From Hypericum androsaemum (Eukaryota > Streptophyta > Magnoliopsida > Malpighiales > Hypericaceae): a DNA stretch of 64,000 nucleotides. The stretch is taken from positions 1,550,001 through 1,614,000 of the forward strand of contig OZ023185.1 of NCBI GenBank assembly GCA_963995505.1, given 5' to 3'. The stretch's first letter is position 1. Every line of letters starts with the position of its first letter. The notes beneath the pieces were generated by a model that saw nothing but the letters and a program-made list of their open reading frames with translations, was not told the DNA's origin and did not search any database. Shown here piece after piece: positions 25,530 to 42,720 of this stretch. The position numbers were made by a program, and so were the translations under genes.

Positions 25530-26712
25530 TGTTGGAGAATTGGTTTATTAACCAAGGAAGAGATGGCCCAATACAAGTGAATGTATTGGGCTTTGGCCCA
25601 AGTATTTAATTAGAGAGAGAATCATAATTAAATATAATAACTAAGTAATTAGTGAGTGACTTTGAGCTAATTTAATTAGAGATCATACCAATTGATTTTG
25701 GGTGTTTGTGAGATCAATATGAAGCTTGTTGATAGAACTTCGTAACAATATATAACACTTGCAAAAATCTAATTCTCGGGGTGAATGAAAATTGGCTTTA
25801 AAGTGGTATGGCTGTTATTAAAATAAGCACAATCTCACATTGGTTAGCGCACCATGCTGAGACAAGTTTATAAGGGACTAAAAGTCTAGCATGGGTAAAC
25901 TGGTGGAGAAAGGAGAAGCTTCTCGCGCCGTCCGTCCAGCCGGCTCGGCTCAGCATGCATGCACGCGGGTCCGGGTTGCGGGATTGTGAGTTTGTGGGAA
26001 TTGTTCCAGGTTCCAAGGCCTTATCTTTTTAGAGCTGGGCCGGACTTTTTGAAGCGATTTTGGGCTCTAAGTCCGTTGGGCTTGAGCTTGGACAAACCCA
26101 TCTTCCGGATCCTCCTTGTCCTTCCAGAAAATGTCTCTTTGAATTCAAAACGTGGGATTTGAATTCAAAGGTAACAGCCAATGTAAATAAGGGGTAATCA
26201 TGGCTCTTGTAACAGCAAAGTTATGAGGGTATTCATGGCTGCCATTTATTTCGGATTTGGAGGTTGGAGGTCTTTGGCTGCCTATAAAAGGAGCCCTCCT
26301 CCTTCGTTCGAAATCACCCCAGCTCTCAATCTCTTCAGAGCTTTCTACTCCCCCCCTATAACATCACATCATTCTAGCATAAAAGAGTCAGAGTTCTAAG
26401 ACTATGAAAAGTTCGAAAGGTGTACGAAAGTGCTTCCTTTTGTACACGAGGTTGGGCGTTGTACCTTGGGAGCTCTCTTACCCACGTAGGCCTGAAGCAT
26501 ATAGGCGGGTAATAAGAGTTTAAGGGCACATGGCTTGTTGTGGCCTCGTCCAGGATTGCATCCGAAAATCATTACCTTGAAGAAGACGGTATTCACACTT
26601 AGCTCGAGGTGTGATCATGAACATTCTCTAAACTCCTCTCTTTTATTTTGCTTACGAATTACATACGATTATATGTTTTATATATTCGTAACTTACTAAT
26701 ATTTTACCAACA
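25530..26712 (+). repeat. 3' LTR of the defective Copia element (1183 bp)
   Basis: Begins TGTTGGAGAATTGG and ends ATTTTACCAACA. It is the complete LTR and contains a promoter-like GCCTATAAAAGG at about 26279. Confidence 0.88.
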
Positions 26713-27919
26713 ATACCCTCGTCGGTGATAGTGCCAGCTTCACTCCCCACTCGCAATTTAGCTTTTTAGTCCAAGTGGGAGAGCTTTGCGGAGGGTGATC
26801 TCAGCCATCAGGAGTCCCACAATTCCAAGTTCTAGGAATGTTAACAAGTTGGCAAAATAAGGTCTCAAATGTGGAAAAGTGAGATCTATGTGTCAACGGA
26901 GGATACGAGAGTATCTATGGTATCAAAATTCTTGTTTTTTTTACATTGATTTAGAGGATCAAGAGCTTTACCTTTTTTACGAGGCAACATTAATATCTGA
27001 TATGTAGATTTGTATTATTTAAAAGTTGTTCGACTTAAAATAAAATTTATACATCTATTTAATGAGCTGGATCAACAAACATTAATTATCACATATACAA
27101 TTCTGAATGTCTAATATCTGATACAAATAGAATGCATCCTATAAATCTATATGTATATCTTTATCCTATTTAAAATAAAGATCTTTATAAAATTTGGATA
27201 TACGCCTGATCAAAGTTAATAAGTATTGAATCTGTCGGGTGTGAATATGTCCAATTGCCATGAGGCGAAAGTGGGTAACGTGTTTTAGCAAACGATAGTG
27301 ACAATTGGCATCACTTGAAAGCAATGGCTTGTTGCCCCAGGATTTTGGCATCTGAAGATGGCCGTTGAAGTTGCTTCATGCAAGAAAAAAGTGCAATTTG
27401 AACTGTCACCAGTCTCCTAGACGCAGATTCATTGAACGCCATTCTTACAAGCTTAGAATGGTCCTTGATGCTGAGTCTACGTGGAAATCTGAGGCTCTTA
27501 GCTAGCTAGTTCGAGCCAGATCTTTGAAGTCAAAAGGATAAAAACACACTCGTTATTAATCTTTACAAATTTCACTACATGGTCACTAAAATTTTTCCTT
27601 TTTAGTAAAAAACTAAAAAAGTTGAGGAGATTGGGTACGACCCATTAGCAAAATCGTGTCATGCGGTTGGAGCCTGCCGATTGCATGGAGGAGGGAGAAA
27701 TGAGGGGATAGAGGATTAGAAGAAAAAAAGAAGAGAAGAATAAAAAAAGTTCGGAATGTTTTAAATTCTACAATCTCAAGGTTACCTTGTTGGGAGATTT
27801 TCGATAAAATTTGTCTTGAGTAATTTAATGTAGACCAATGATGATAAACAAATTTTAAAAATCATCCGTCGGACTCCGACCAATAAAAGTTCAATCAACC
27901 TATGCGAGGAAGACTAAAC
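26713..27919. other. Intergenic, no gene seen
   Basis: AT-rich sequence with only short open frames and no recognised repeat boundaries. Confidence 0.5.
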
Positions 27920-28352
27920 CATGGTTTTAAAAAATACGGTTCGACCGGTTGGACCGTAAAACGGGCATAAGATATGGTCATTTTTAGGCTTTTGACCAGG
28001 GTCTGTACTAACCGGACTAAATCCGGTCGGACCGGCCAATTTTGAGGTCCACCCTGACTGGTCGAACCCGGTTAGTACAAAAATGGGCGAAATTGACTTT
28101 TTTTGGTGTTTTTCGAAGAAAAAATTAATTTGACAAGTTTATAAAGTAATAAATAAATAAATAAGTAGATTTATAGAGTGGAGAGATAAAAAATTAAATC
28201 TACTTTTTTTTTTATGGAAAATAAGTATATTTTAACCTACATATATATATTATTTAAAATATTTAAAAATAAAAATATATTTGGTCCGACCGCCAACCCG
28301 GAAAACGGTAGGAATTCCGGGTCGTAGCTCCGGGCCGGGTTTTAAAACCATG
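27920..28352. mobile_element. hAT-type MITE (433 bp)
   Basis: Terminal inverted repeats CATGGTTTTAAAA and TTTTAAAACCATG are flanked by a perfect 8-bp duplication, GACTAAAC, at 27912-27919 and 28353-28360. An 8-bp duplication with CA..TG ends is the hAT signature. The sub-terminal regions are rich in CCGG and GGTCGGACCGG motifs and the middle is AT-rich. There is no coding capacity. Confidence 0.88.
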
Positions 28353-28360
28353 GACTAAAC

Positions 28361-29107
28361 ACATAGAAGCCACCTTAAATTTAAAACATTAAGATATTAT
28401 TGGTAAAATATACTTGATCATAGTTGTACACGTTGATTAACTGCATGACGGTGAATGTTAATCTCAACTCATACCACAACCAAGAGCAGCAAAACTATTG
28501 CTACCTCAAGCCGAACCTTAATCTCACACATTTGAGACCAATCGAAAATTTTGACCATGCTTGAAAATATGAAGCCTTCAAGCCTAAAATAGTAGCACCT
28601 AATAAATCTTTCATTAAACTGTGAATAGAGGGTTCTCAAAGAGCCTAACGAACATTGTACACGAGGGCACGAAACAACAATTCGAATTATACCATCCTAA
28701 AGCCGGTAATCCAAATGCGAATTCAAACTTCAGCATTCTATTTCCATCTTCTCTCGCAGAAAAGGCAAATAAATGACAAAACAACGATTGACTAAATCAT
28801 TTGAACTTGCAGGGAGGCAAAGATAATACATGATGATGGTCCCGTTGGAGCACCGGTCCTCGCTACATTATATCGATTACAGATCTCCAACTCGGGAGCA
28901 AAAAATACAGAAGCTACTCGGACCTGGCTCCGAAGGCGAGAAATTTACAATCTGGTGGCTGCTGCTCAACGGGATCCACCTGGGATGCATTTGCATTTAT
29001 ACATTATGTACCAATGATTCGATCATCCGGAGGAACCCATCTTGGTGCGATTTGCAGCGGTTGGATTACCAGCTCTCATTATTACAGATTCTTGTGACAT
29101 GTCCTTG
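28361..29107. other. Intergenic and 3' UTR of CUL1
   Basis: The part nearest 29107 is probably the CUL1 3' UTR. Open frames on the plus strand here are shadows. Nothing else is seen. Confidence 0.5.
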
Positions 29108-34319
<5,212 letters not shown>

Positions 34320-34640
34320 CTTGCCCCAATTCCCAGAGCCACCCTCCTAGATGGGAGGGAAACAATCACGATTTTAGCAAACCGAAACCCTAAAATTTCT
34401 CCCGACCATGCCGGAGCATCGAGGTAGAAGATCGACCGCCAATCCGGGTAACCCTGCGCCCGTTTAATGCTAGAACAAGGAGAGAAATGAAACGGATTAA
34501 AAGGGGAACCTGGCGATTGCGAGAAACCCTAGAAATTGGGGAGGGAGGAGGCCGAGGGCTGGTTCGATGGAGGATGTCGCGAAGAGGTGCTTCTTCTTCT
34601 TCTTCTTCTTCTTCTTTCCGGATCCTTCTACTCCTCCTCG
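34320..34640 (-). promoter_or_regulatory. CUL1: CUL1 5' leader with intron and GAA repeat
   Basis: An acceptor (CATCTAG|GAGGG, exon edge 34346) and a donor (CCAG|GTTCCCC, exon edge 34510) suggest a leader intron at 34347-34509. Upstream lies a (CTT)n tract, (GAA)n on the gene strand, at about 34590-34617, a common feature of plant leaders. Inferred from splice motifs. Confidence 0.6.
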
Positions 34641-35028
34641 ATCCTTATTAGTTTCCTGTTTTAGAAATTTGCGGATTACCGCTCCCAGGCGGTTTATATG
34701 TGTAGGATTTTTTTTTACTAAAAAAGTCAATGTTCGTGTTTCACTTATCCGAAAGTAGATTAGTCGATCCTATAATTATTTCCGGATATCGAACATTATC
34801 CATCGTGGTGTGATTCGTGTCGAAATAATAGCTAATAAAATTACTTTCGTTAGTCTCTCTCGTATTATAATAAAGAAGAACAACCGTAACTTATTCCATA
34901 TGAATGTAAAAAATTGTTAACATTTTATCTTAAATCAATGAAAATTCTCACGTATACGATAATCTTTTCTTGTTGTTAATTTTGTAGTCAAAACAGTTAT
35001 TTAAACAAAATTTGCGGCCGTTATTATC

Positions 35029-37019
35029 CGTTAGATATTTCAAGAAATTGAACAAGAAAGATTTCTGGGCTTATTTCCAGTTTAGTTTAGACTCTTGTTT
35101 TGGACTCCTAATTAGACCTAAATAGATTACTTGATGTACAAAGGTTTGTCTCTATATAAAGGCATGTTACCCAAAAATTTTGTATGGCTTTGTGACTTGA
35201 GTCCATCAATAAAAGTTATCATTTCTCTCCGTGGATGTAGGCATTAGGTCGAACCACGTTATCTCTTGTGTCCGTGTTCTTTGCGCGCTTTGTTCTCATG
35301 GTTGCTGAATTCCTAACAAGTGGTATCAAGAGCTAAGGTTGGAGGATGTCAGATCACGGCGCGAAGTTTGCTCTTATGAAGTTTGATGGTTCATCGAATT
35401 TCGGATTATGGCAAAGGCGTGTCAAGGATCTCTTCGTGCAACAAGAGATGATCATCGTGCTCTCGGAGAAGAAGCCCGAGAAGATGGAGGAGCAAGAGTG
35501 GAAGGAGATGGAGGCCAAGGCGATAGCAAAGATTCGCTTGCGCTTGGCGGATGATGAGGAGCCACCAGCTGAGTTGTGGAAGAGGATCCATGTCGGAGTC
35601 AAAGAAGTTCGATGGAAGTGGCTTCAAGTGCGGAGAAGGGCACATGAAGGGGACTATCCAGGACGAACAGGGAATCAAGACAACGAGGAGGGATCGGCAT
35701 CCACAACCATGGCCACATGTTCAGATGTGTCGGATGGTGACTGACTTTCTGTCTCATCAAGTCCAATGCATCCTGGTAATCTCTTTTCGTTAGGAACCTT
35801 GGATCATAATAATGATAGTTATAAAGGTAAGCTAATAAAGGTAGAGAAGGATGCGATGGTAGGGATGAACGGTGAAAGAGAATACCTACAGGTTAGTGAG
35901 GCACATTACAGGTTAGTGAAGCACATTGTTCTAGCTAGAGTCACATCAATGGGTCTGAAGGAGTTGGCAAAAGCTCAGGTCATATGAGGTTGGTTCGTAT
36001 GAAGGAGCAAAGGCGTGATATGGATAGTTTGAGTGCAGTTGGGATTTGCGGAGATATGGATAGCAAGCTATGGTTGTTTCATGGAGGCATGGTTGGCAAG
36101 GAGCCATGGTTGTCTCGGAGAAGCATTGTTAGCTGGGCCCTGCTATGGTTGTCTAAAGAGACGTGCACGTCAAAGGTGTTGGGTAGGTTTTGCATGGGGA
36201 ATGCGAAGCCATTGGTAGCACCACGGGCGAATCGGGTATCTCACTCAAGGCGAACGATAGAGTTCGTGGTATGTCGAGGGTTCTACTTGGTAGAACAAAA
36301 GGTTGTCCTTTGTATGCTATGGCATGTAGCATTGGTATGAGGCAAGAAGGTCCAGCGGAGAAGTAGTTCGAGGTTGTGGAGCATGGGGCTGACCAGAAAA
36401 TAGAGGACGCGGCTATTGGTCGCAAGGTTGCTTCAGGAGGTAGACTTGCTAGTTGGGGTTCAATGGAGATTGGAGGGAATAGGCCAAGCAAGCTCGGAAG
36501 CTCAAGCTTGAGGGCTGACTCCATATGATTGAACAGAAAAAAGTGGTGAGAAAGTTGAGATGGTATTATTGATGGCAGTGTATCTATGGTCGATGTGGAG
36601 CTGGTAGAGTCAGTTTGGTTTCTCAAGTTCTCATGGTTCTTCATGGGGCGGTCTTTCATCAATGTGGAGTTTGTTGAAGTTCGGATAGAGTTTCATGGTT
36701 CGTCCACGAGATAATTTCTCGCTAAGGTGGAGATTGTTAGAGATATCGAGAAATTGAGCAGGAAAAATTTATGGACTTATTTCCAGTTTAGTTCGGACTC
36801 TTGTTTTAGACTCCTAATTAGACCTAAATAGATTACTTGATGTACAAGGGTTTGTCTCTATATAAAGGCATGTTACCAAAAAGTTTTGTATGGCTTTGTG
36901 ATTTGAGTCCATCAATAAAAGTTTTCTCTCCGTAGATGTAGACATTAGGCCGAATTACATTATCTCTTATGTTCGTGTTCTTTACGCGTTTTGTTCTCAT
37001 AGTTGCTGAATTCCTAACA
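35029..37019 (+). mobile_element. Gag-only Copia-type element, copy B (1991 bp)
   Basis: Same family as copy A, opposite strand. LTRs are 35029-35318 and 36735-37019, and a perfect 5-bp target duplication TTATC lies at 35024-35028 and 37020-37024. A primer-binding site (TGGTATCAAGAGC) follows the first LTR and a purine tract (AAGGTGGAGA) precedes the second. The interior is about 500 bp shorter than in copy A because most of gag is missing. It is an old, internally deleted passenger. Confidence 0.9.
35346..35744 (+). pseudogene. Gag remnant of copy B
   Basis: It starts MSDHGAKFALMKFDGSSNFG like copy A and keeps colinearity to about residue 80 (LADDEEPPAELWKR). It then jumps over the middle of gag to a frameshifted zinc-knuckle region and ends near the SDVSDGD segment. 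No working capsid protein is expected. Confidence 0.8.
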
Positions 37020-37024
37020 TTATC

Positions 37025-38778
37025 CACAGTGGCTTTACGCATTGGGATGGCTAATCATTAGTGGGTGGCTGGGTCTATCAAAGGGCCAATAAATAGCAGC
37101 GGGATTAACTGTAAAAAAAAGCAGCGGGATTAATATCAGAAATATTCTAATCTAATTTGCGTTATCCGGTATCTAAGATACGGATCTTTCAGGTATAGCT
37201 ATTCTTGGAGAAAATTTCATATAAAAATTGTACTTATCAAAAAAATAACTAATCCGATTTTTTTAAACTATCGGTATTTAGACACACATCAAGTCGAGTT
37301 GGGAAGATTTTTGAACTATGTTAAAATTATCTTAACAAATATTTAATATTTATTCTAACTAAATTGTCGGTTAACTAAGTATTTATTATTTTTAATCCAG
37401 AGTTGTATAACTAGAAAAGCACTTGTGTATGATTAATTAAAGTAGCATCCGCTTGACGTTGAAATTGATGGAAATAATCTCTTGTTTTGCGTTTGAGGGA
37501 TTGGAAATAATCTCTTGTTTGTTTTCCGCTTTTAAAAGGTATTATTAACCAAGCTCACTTCTACGAATCTAATTGTCGTTACGTGGGTGGAAATAATTGC
37601 TGTTATTGACCCAACATGTTTCTTGCTACAATAAATGATAACTTTTCTTTTTGGTGGAAGCCTAAGTTTGCAATGTCATGATTAACTTGCATATATAATT
37701 GTTATTTTAAATAATAAGAAAGAAAATTCTTGCACCTCCCTAAAAAAAGAAAACTCTTGCATTTTAGGCATAAAATTAGTGATGATATAAAAATGCGAAT
37801 AAAATTAATAACGTGTCATTCATTATACGTAGAATAGATAAAGTCAATTGTAGAGCTAGCGAGTGTCAATCGTGCTACGGTCGGCCCGTTATCTTTAACT
37901 GTACGGCTGAAAAGCCCATCGTAAAGAAAAGGCTCCAGCCCAGCATCTCTTGCTGATTTTTGGAGAGCAGAACGTTCGCTAATTTGATGGAAATTCCTTG
38001 CACCCTCAAGGAAATGCATTAACACAGGCGTTTGAAATTTAAAGTCGACGTTTTTCTACGGACTCACTTGTTTACATTAGATACACTTACGTTAAAGTTA
38101 CATAAAATTGAAACCAATTTAAGGATTATATGAAAAATTGAAGGAAAAATTATCCGGATACTTACTATGCCCATTGCGTATTCGAACACTCAGTCGTGTA
38201 ATTCAAGTTCGATCTGGATATAAATATAATTATTAAAGTGTGGCAAAAAAAATTTAACAAATATTTATACATATATATTCTAAAGGACTTGAACACGAAA
38301 TATCTTAGTTAATATGACACTATTTTAGCAAATATTTAATACATATATAGCATCAAACGTTATACTCAACTCAAACCTGAATTGATCGGCTAAATAATGT
38401 CCAAATACTCGATGGTAAAAAAAATCTCATTATAACACGACCGATACAGTTCAATTAGCACCTAAAGTTCCATACAGTTCCCAAGTCAAACCACAAGACC
38501 ACATAAGCTTAGATGGAAATCAACTGAAGTATTTGGTACCGAATTGACCCACATATATTCAACTCATTGCTTTCGGAATGACACAGAAATAAGTTTTTTT
38601 TTCCTAGAACACCAACTCTGATTTCTGGTACTTCATCGTTGCATTACTTGATTTAATAAGTATCAAGATATCACCGTGATATACCAAACAAAAAAAATTA
38701 ATAAATTAGGCTAGACTTAATGAAAATCATCTGTATAGCCCCCTCCACCACAAAGCCTCGATAAATCAAAATTAACAG
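37025..38778. other. Intergenic, AT-rich, no gene seen
   Basis: No domain-bearing frame and no clear repeat ends. The part nearest 38778 is the NF-YB 3' flank. Confidence 0.5.
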
Positions 38779-39255
38779 TTAAAAGGGCCTCGAAGAAGAT
38801 GATCCATTATTGCTAAAAGGAGGAGCTGGGACTAAACCTTGACTAATATTCATGTAAGAAGAAGAACCGCCTTCTTCATTGTTTTCGTTGCCAGCCTTGT
38901 CTTGATTCCCCCTATCCCCTTCAACCTCCCTATACCTCTGGAGGTACCTCCTCAAGGGGCCGGCGTAGTCGTCGAACCCGAGCTCCCCCATCGCGAAGCA
39001 GACGTCGTCTCCGTTCACCGTCTTCCGCCTCTCCTTCCGGCACTTGTCGGAGGCCTCGCTCGTCACGAAGCTAATGAACTCCGACACGCACTCCTGCATC
39101 GTCTCCTTCGCCTCCTTCGAGATCTTCGCGTTCGGTGGGAGGATCTGCTTCATGATCCGACCCACGTTGGCTATTGGGAGAAGCCTGTCTTGCTCCTTGA
39201 AGGCCGCAGCATCTTCGCTTGAGTTTGCTCTTTCACCGACGCTTTTTTCGTCCAT
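38779..39255 (-). CDS. NF-YB (HAP3) transcription factor subunit, NF-YB5-like
   Basis: A single exon encodes 158 aa. Residues about 19-110 form the histone-fold domain: [20 protein letters not shown], the [18 protein letters not shown] helix, and [21 protein letters not shown]. The protein pairs with NF-YC, and NF-YA then gives the trimer that binds CCAAT boxes; NF-YB/NF-YC dimers also partner other factors. It lacks the aspartate diagnostic of LEC1-type members: the position corresponding to D55 in LEC1 is lysine (NAKIS), so it is a non-LEC1 form. The ATG at 39255 is chosen over the in-frame ATG at 39339 because a TATA box lies between them. Confidence 0.93.
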   Translation of the reverse strand: MDEKSVGERANSSEDAAAFKEQDRLLPIANVGRIMKQILPPNAKISKEAKETMQECVSEFISFVTSEASDKCRKERRKTVNGDDVCFAMGELGFDDYAGPLRRYLQRYREVEGDRGNQDKAGNENNEEGGSSSYMNISQGLVPAPPFSNNGSSSSRPF

Positions 39256-39304
39256 AGTTAGAGGAGGACTAATGCCTGTTCTAAGGTCAAATGATTGCAT
39301 CAAT

Positions 39305-39313
39305 TTTATATAC
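39305..39313 (-). promoter_or_regulatory. TATA box of the NF-YB gene
   Basis: TATATAAAA on the minus strand lies about 50 bp upstream of the chosen start codon, giving a short leader and arguing against the longer in-frame start. Confidence 0.6.
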
Positions 39314-39394
39314 ATGTATAGCGCATTTTTTATTACCAAGGATCACTTGAAACAACGGGGAATTGTCAAAGACTTGTAACTCAACAAGACAACT

Positions 39395-39610
39395 GAGAAT
39401 TGCCAAAGGACTTGTAGCCCAATGGCACAATACGTCCTAAATATTTAGAAAGTTCAGGGTTCAAACTATAACATATGTCATGGTTTAAAAGTTTACTTAA
39501 AAAAAACAACTGAGAACTTTGTCAAAATTATTTTTGTTTAGCTAAGAGATTTCGAGTTCGAGTCTTAAAAATATAACAATAGTAAATACTTGTTGGCCGA
39601 GTTTTGTCGC
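39395..39610 (+). repeat. SINE-like repeats, probably two adjacent fragments
   Basis: TAGCCCAATGGCACAATACG followed about 45 bp later by GGGTTCAAACTATA resembles polymerase III A and B boxes. A second tract (GAGTTCGAGTCTTAAAA, then AGTAAATACTTGTTGG) matches the family seen at 43.5 and 49.8 kb. Confidence 0.4.
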
Positions 39611-40751
39611 TATTTAGAGATAATGCAAACTATCTATCTCTGCATGCCAATCTTTTGCAGCGTGTTTTGTCACCCATCCAGAAATTGCCCTAGGTGCGCG
39701 CTTAACTTTGAAGTACTCTCAAAATGTGTGCCAGAAAAAAATATGCACATTGTTAATATGGATAGTCCAAATCAAATCAATTAAGCTTATTTCATAACAT
39801 ATCATTAACGAAGTATCATAACCTAACACGAACATAAATTAGTCGATCCATGTATTCGATATTAGCAGAATTTGTAAAATTAAGGTGGATATGTATGTAT
39901 TTTAATATGAGTATACGTATGTACGATAATGAAGTTTTAATTTTGCTGTGATTTGTGTCGCTTTGTTTGACATGGCATGTGATGAAGTTTAGTGCATGCT
40001 TGCTTTTGAAGGGTCCAACGTGATTCTCTCTACGTCGTGGTAGTTTCCCTAATCACTAGGAGCTTCATTTTAAATTATTTTCTCAAGTTCGAATTGCATT
40101 AATTGGTGTCAATATATAGTATAGTTTAAAGGGGTTATAATAGAAAATTATCACTTATCAAAAATATATAATATAGTCAAATTTTGTGTGAAGGCTACCT
40201 AAAAATATTGTTTCAAGATTGTACGGTTGCATTTATGTTTAGAGATGAAATTTTCTTTAAATTCAGTGACAAAACATACTGTGACCGCTCTTTTGTGGAT
40301 TCGAACAATCGAGATTCTGGATTAGAAATAATAATACGAATAGATCCATGGCCTGAGTCATCCACTGAGCTTTCTTGATGCGTCCATTAAAACAACTTTC
40401 GACTCATAAGCATCTTTTAATACAAGTTCAAAGTCGTTAAACCATTGTCTAAACCCAATTGTGTTTTCCGTGGATTCAACCGAAACCTTCCAACTTTTTT
40501 CCTACCATAATTTTTTTCACATATTTTATCAGATTTTGACTAGATAAGCAATTGTAACTTCATAGGAGAAAATTTTACACCAAGTAGGTTGTACATATTA
40601 CTATTAATAATAAACTCAACTTACCAAAAAAATACAATGAATTTGTTATGGTTTAATTAAGAATTCTCGAATTTGAGTTCTTGGAAACACAATAATGTTA
40701 AATATTAGTTAAAATAGTTTTGTCATTGTTGAAAAGTCTTACCTGACTTGT
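39611..40751. other. Intergenic with one repeat fragment
   Basis: No gene is seen. A fragment near 40648-40740 (AATAATGTTAAATATTAGTT) belongs with the SINE-like family. Confidence 0.45.
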
Positions 40752-41138
40752 GTTAAAAAATTGGCCAGAATGATGGCTGGCGGCAACGAGCTTGTTGGCT
40801 ACAGCTAACTGGCTAGTAGTAGCCAGAACCTGACGGCAACGAGGGGTTTGGAACCTGCCAGGTCCAACTGCGGCAGAATTTTCTGTTTTGTTTTGGCTCT
40901 TGTTTTGAACTTCTAGATAGATTTCGTGGCTTGCAAGAGTTTGTCTATTGTATAAAGATACATTACCCTAGTTTATGTATAGTTTTGTAGCTCGGATCTC
41001 ATTAATAAAAGTTCTTCTTCTCTCCGTGGACATAGGCATTAGGTCGAATCATGTAAACTCTTGTGTCAGTGTTCTGGTGTGCATTCTTGTTCTCTTGTGG
41101 TGATTTTCTAACAATTGGTATCAGAGCTTGGTGTGAGG

Positions 41139-41336
41139 ATGGTGGATCACGGTGCGAAGTTTAGCTTGGTGAAGTTCGATAGATCATTGAATTTTAGGTT
41201 ATGGCAAAGGCGTGTCAAAGATCTGCTGGTCCAACGAGGGATGGTCAACGCACTCTCGGAGAAGAAGCCCGAGAAGATGGAGCAGCAAAAGTGGGAAGAG
41301 TTGAAGGCCAAGGCGGTGACGATAATTCAGTATACA
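41139..41336 (+). pseudogene. Gag N-terminal fragment of copy C
   Basis: Colinear with copy A gag from its start (MVDHGAKFSLVKF) to AKAVTIIQ, where the inverted segment begins. Confidence 0.8.
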
Positions 41337-42061
41337 TGAATCAAAGAACTTGGAGGTGTCGAACCAATCCCTCTTGGACGTCATGTGAAAAGAACAAGTG
41401 CTATCCAGAATCCAGAAATCAACATGATGCTTAGGACCTGATAAGAAAGAAAGACAATCATCATCTGACCCGTCTGAATATGAGACCATATTCATGGATG
41501 CCGATCATTTTCTCTCGTGGTCCCGAGTTCTTCTTGGACAATCTTTTTTTATGTTCCCATTTTCTCCGCACTCAAAGCAATTTCTTTTGAACCTCATTGA
41601 CCATGGCCTGGATCCTTTTCCATATTTTTCTTCTCTACGATCATTGTTATCCCTCACAACCAGCCCTTCTTCTCGTTCATCACCGGCCTTCTTCCTTTGA
41701 TGAAATCCTAGCAGAGCACTAGTGATATCCTCCCACGCCAATGACTCTTTGCCCAAAGTCAGAGTTGTAACCAAACTTTCGTAGGAACTTTGTAAGAAAT
41801 TCGGCAGCAACAATGTCTTGTCTTCATCCTCGAACTTCACATTGACGCTTATCAAATCACTCACTAATTGATTGAAACCATTGATGTGTTGGCTCAAGTC
41901 TGAGCCCTCCATCATCTTAAGCCCGTACAACATTTGCTTAAGATGAAGCTTGTTCGACAGAGATTTTGACATTACCTATACTCTAATTTATTCAAAACCC
42001 CGACTGGTGACTCCTCCATTGACATGATACAACACGTCATTCATCAAGCACAAGCGAACTA
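41337..42061 (-). pseudogene. Inverted middle part of copy C gag
   Basis: Read on the minus strand this runs from RLCLMNDVLYHV through MSKSLSNKLHLKQMLYGLK, a zinc knuckle (CFECGENGNIKKDC) and FWILDSTCSFHM to FFDSC. These are exactly the segments missing between the two plus-strand pieces. Stops and a frameshift interrupt it. Confidence 0.85.
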
Positions 42062-42480
42062 TGGGCGATGGTTCTACTTATAGAATTACTAGCATAGGAG
42101 ACTTGTGAATCAAGATGTGGGATGGTGTTGAGAGAAAGTTATGTGGGGTTAGCCATGTTCCAAATTTGAAAAAGAATTTGATCTCATTATGAGCCTTTGA
42201 TTATAATGGGTACAATTATAAAGTTGTTGGCGGTCTATTTGAGGTGGAAAAAGATGTTGTGGTAGTGATGAAGGGTGAAAGAGATGTTAGAAATACCTAC
42301 AGATTAGTGAAGGGCACGATTGTAGGTGCAGTCACCTCAGTGGGTTCCGATGGAGGCAGAAAAAGCTCGTGGCATATGAGGTTAGATCATATGAAGGAAC
42401 GAGTGATTGACATGAATGGCTTGAGAGCAGACAAGAGGGTTATTGGAATGAAGATTCGCTGAGACAATGTCAGCAAGGTC
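42062..42480 (+). pseudogene. Gag 3' and protease fragment of copy C
   Basis: Plus-strand homology resumes at MGDGS and continues through KMWDGVERKLCG, GYNYKVVGGLFEVEKD and RNTYRLVKGT, with stops near 42105 and 42190. Confidence 0.8.
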
Positions 42481-42720
42481 CCGCTATGGTTATCTAAGGA
42501 TGCGCGCAAAGCAAATGTGTTGGGTAAGTTTGGCATTGGAAATGCAAATACGTAAACAATACCACGATCGAAGCGAGTATTTCAATCAAGGCTGAACAAT
42601 GGAATTCGTGATATGTCAAGGACTTCACTTGATAAAAGAGAGAGCTGCCAAATATATGCCATGATTTATAGCATTAATTCGGGGTAAAAAGAACTAGGTC
42701 TAACGGAGAAAATTAAATGA

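Larger units (their letters stand above)
21344..26712 (+). mobile_element. Defective Ty1-Copia retrotransposon (5369 bp)
   Basis: The 3' LTR is 25530-26712 (TGTTGG...CCAACA); the 5' LTR starts at 21344 with the same sequence but is cut short at 22080. The 5-mers ATAAC and ATACC flank the element, a one-mismatch target duplication. A G-rich purine tract (ATGTGGGGGAT) precedes the 3' LTR. The 5' LTR joins directly to pol sequence, so the last 200 bp or so of the LTR, the primer-binding site, gag and most of the protease are gone. The order integrase, reverse transcriptase, RNase H marks it as Copia. Stops and frameshifts break pol, so it cannot move on its own. Confidence 0.92.
40752..42720 (+). 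mobile_element. Gag-only Copia-type element, copy C, rearranged and lacking a 3' LTR
   Basis: A diverged LTR ends at 41113 (TTTTCTAACA), followed directly by a tRNA-Met primer-binding site (TTGGTATCAGAGC). The LTR start at about 40752 is uncertain. The gag frame begins MVDHGAKFSLVKFDRS. After about 70 codons the middle of gag lies on the opposite strand, and the 3' part resumes on the plus strand near 42062. Homology with copy A fades by about 42720 and no second LTR is present. Confidence 0.8.

Noticed and set aside
39256..39339. In-frame N-terminal extension of the NF-YB protein
   Set aside because: The TATA box at 39305-39313 falls inside it, so the transcript should start downstream.
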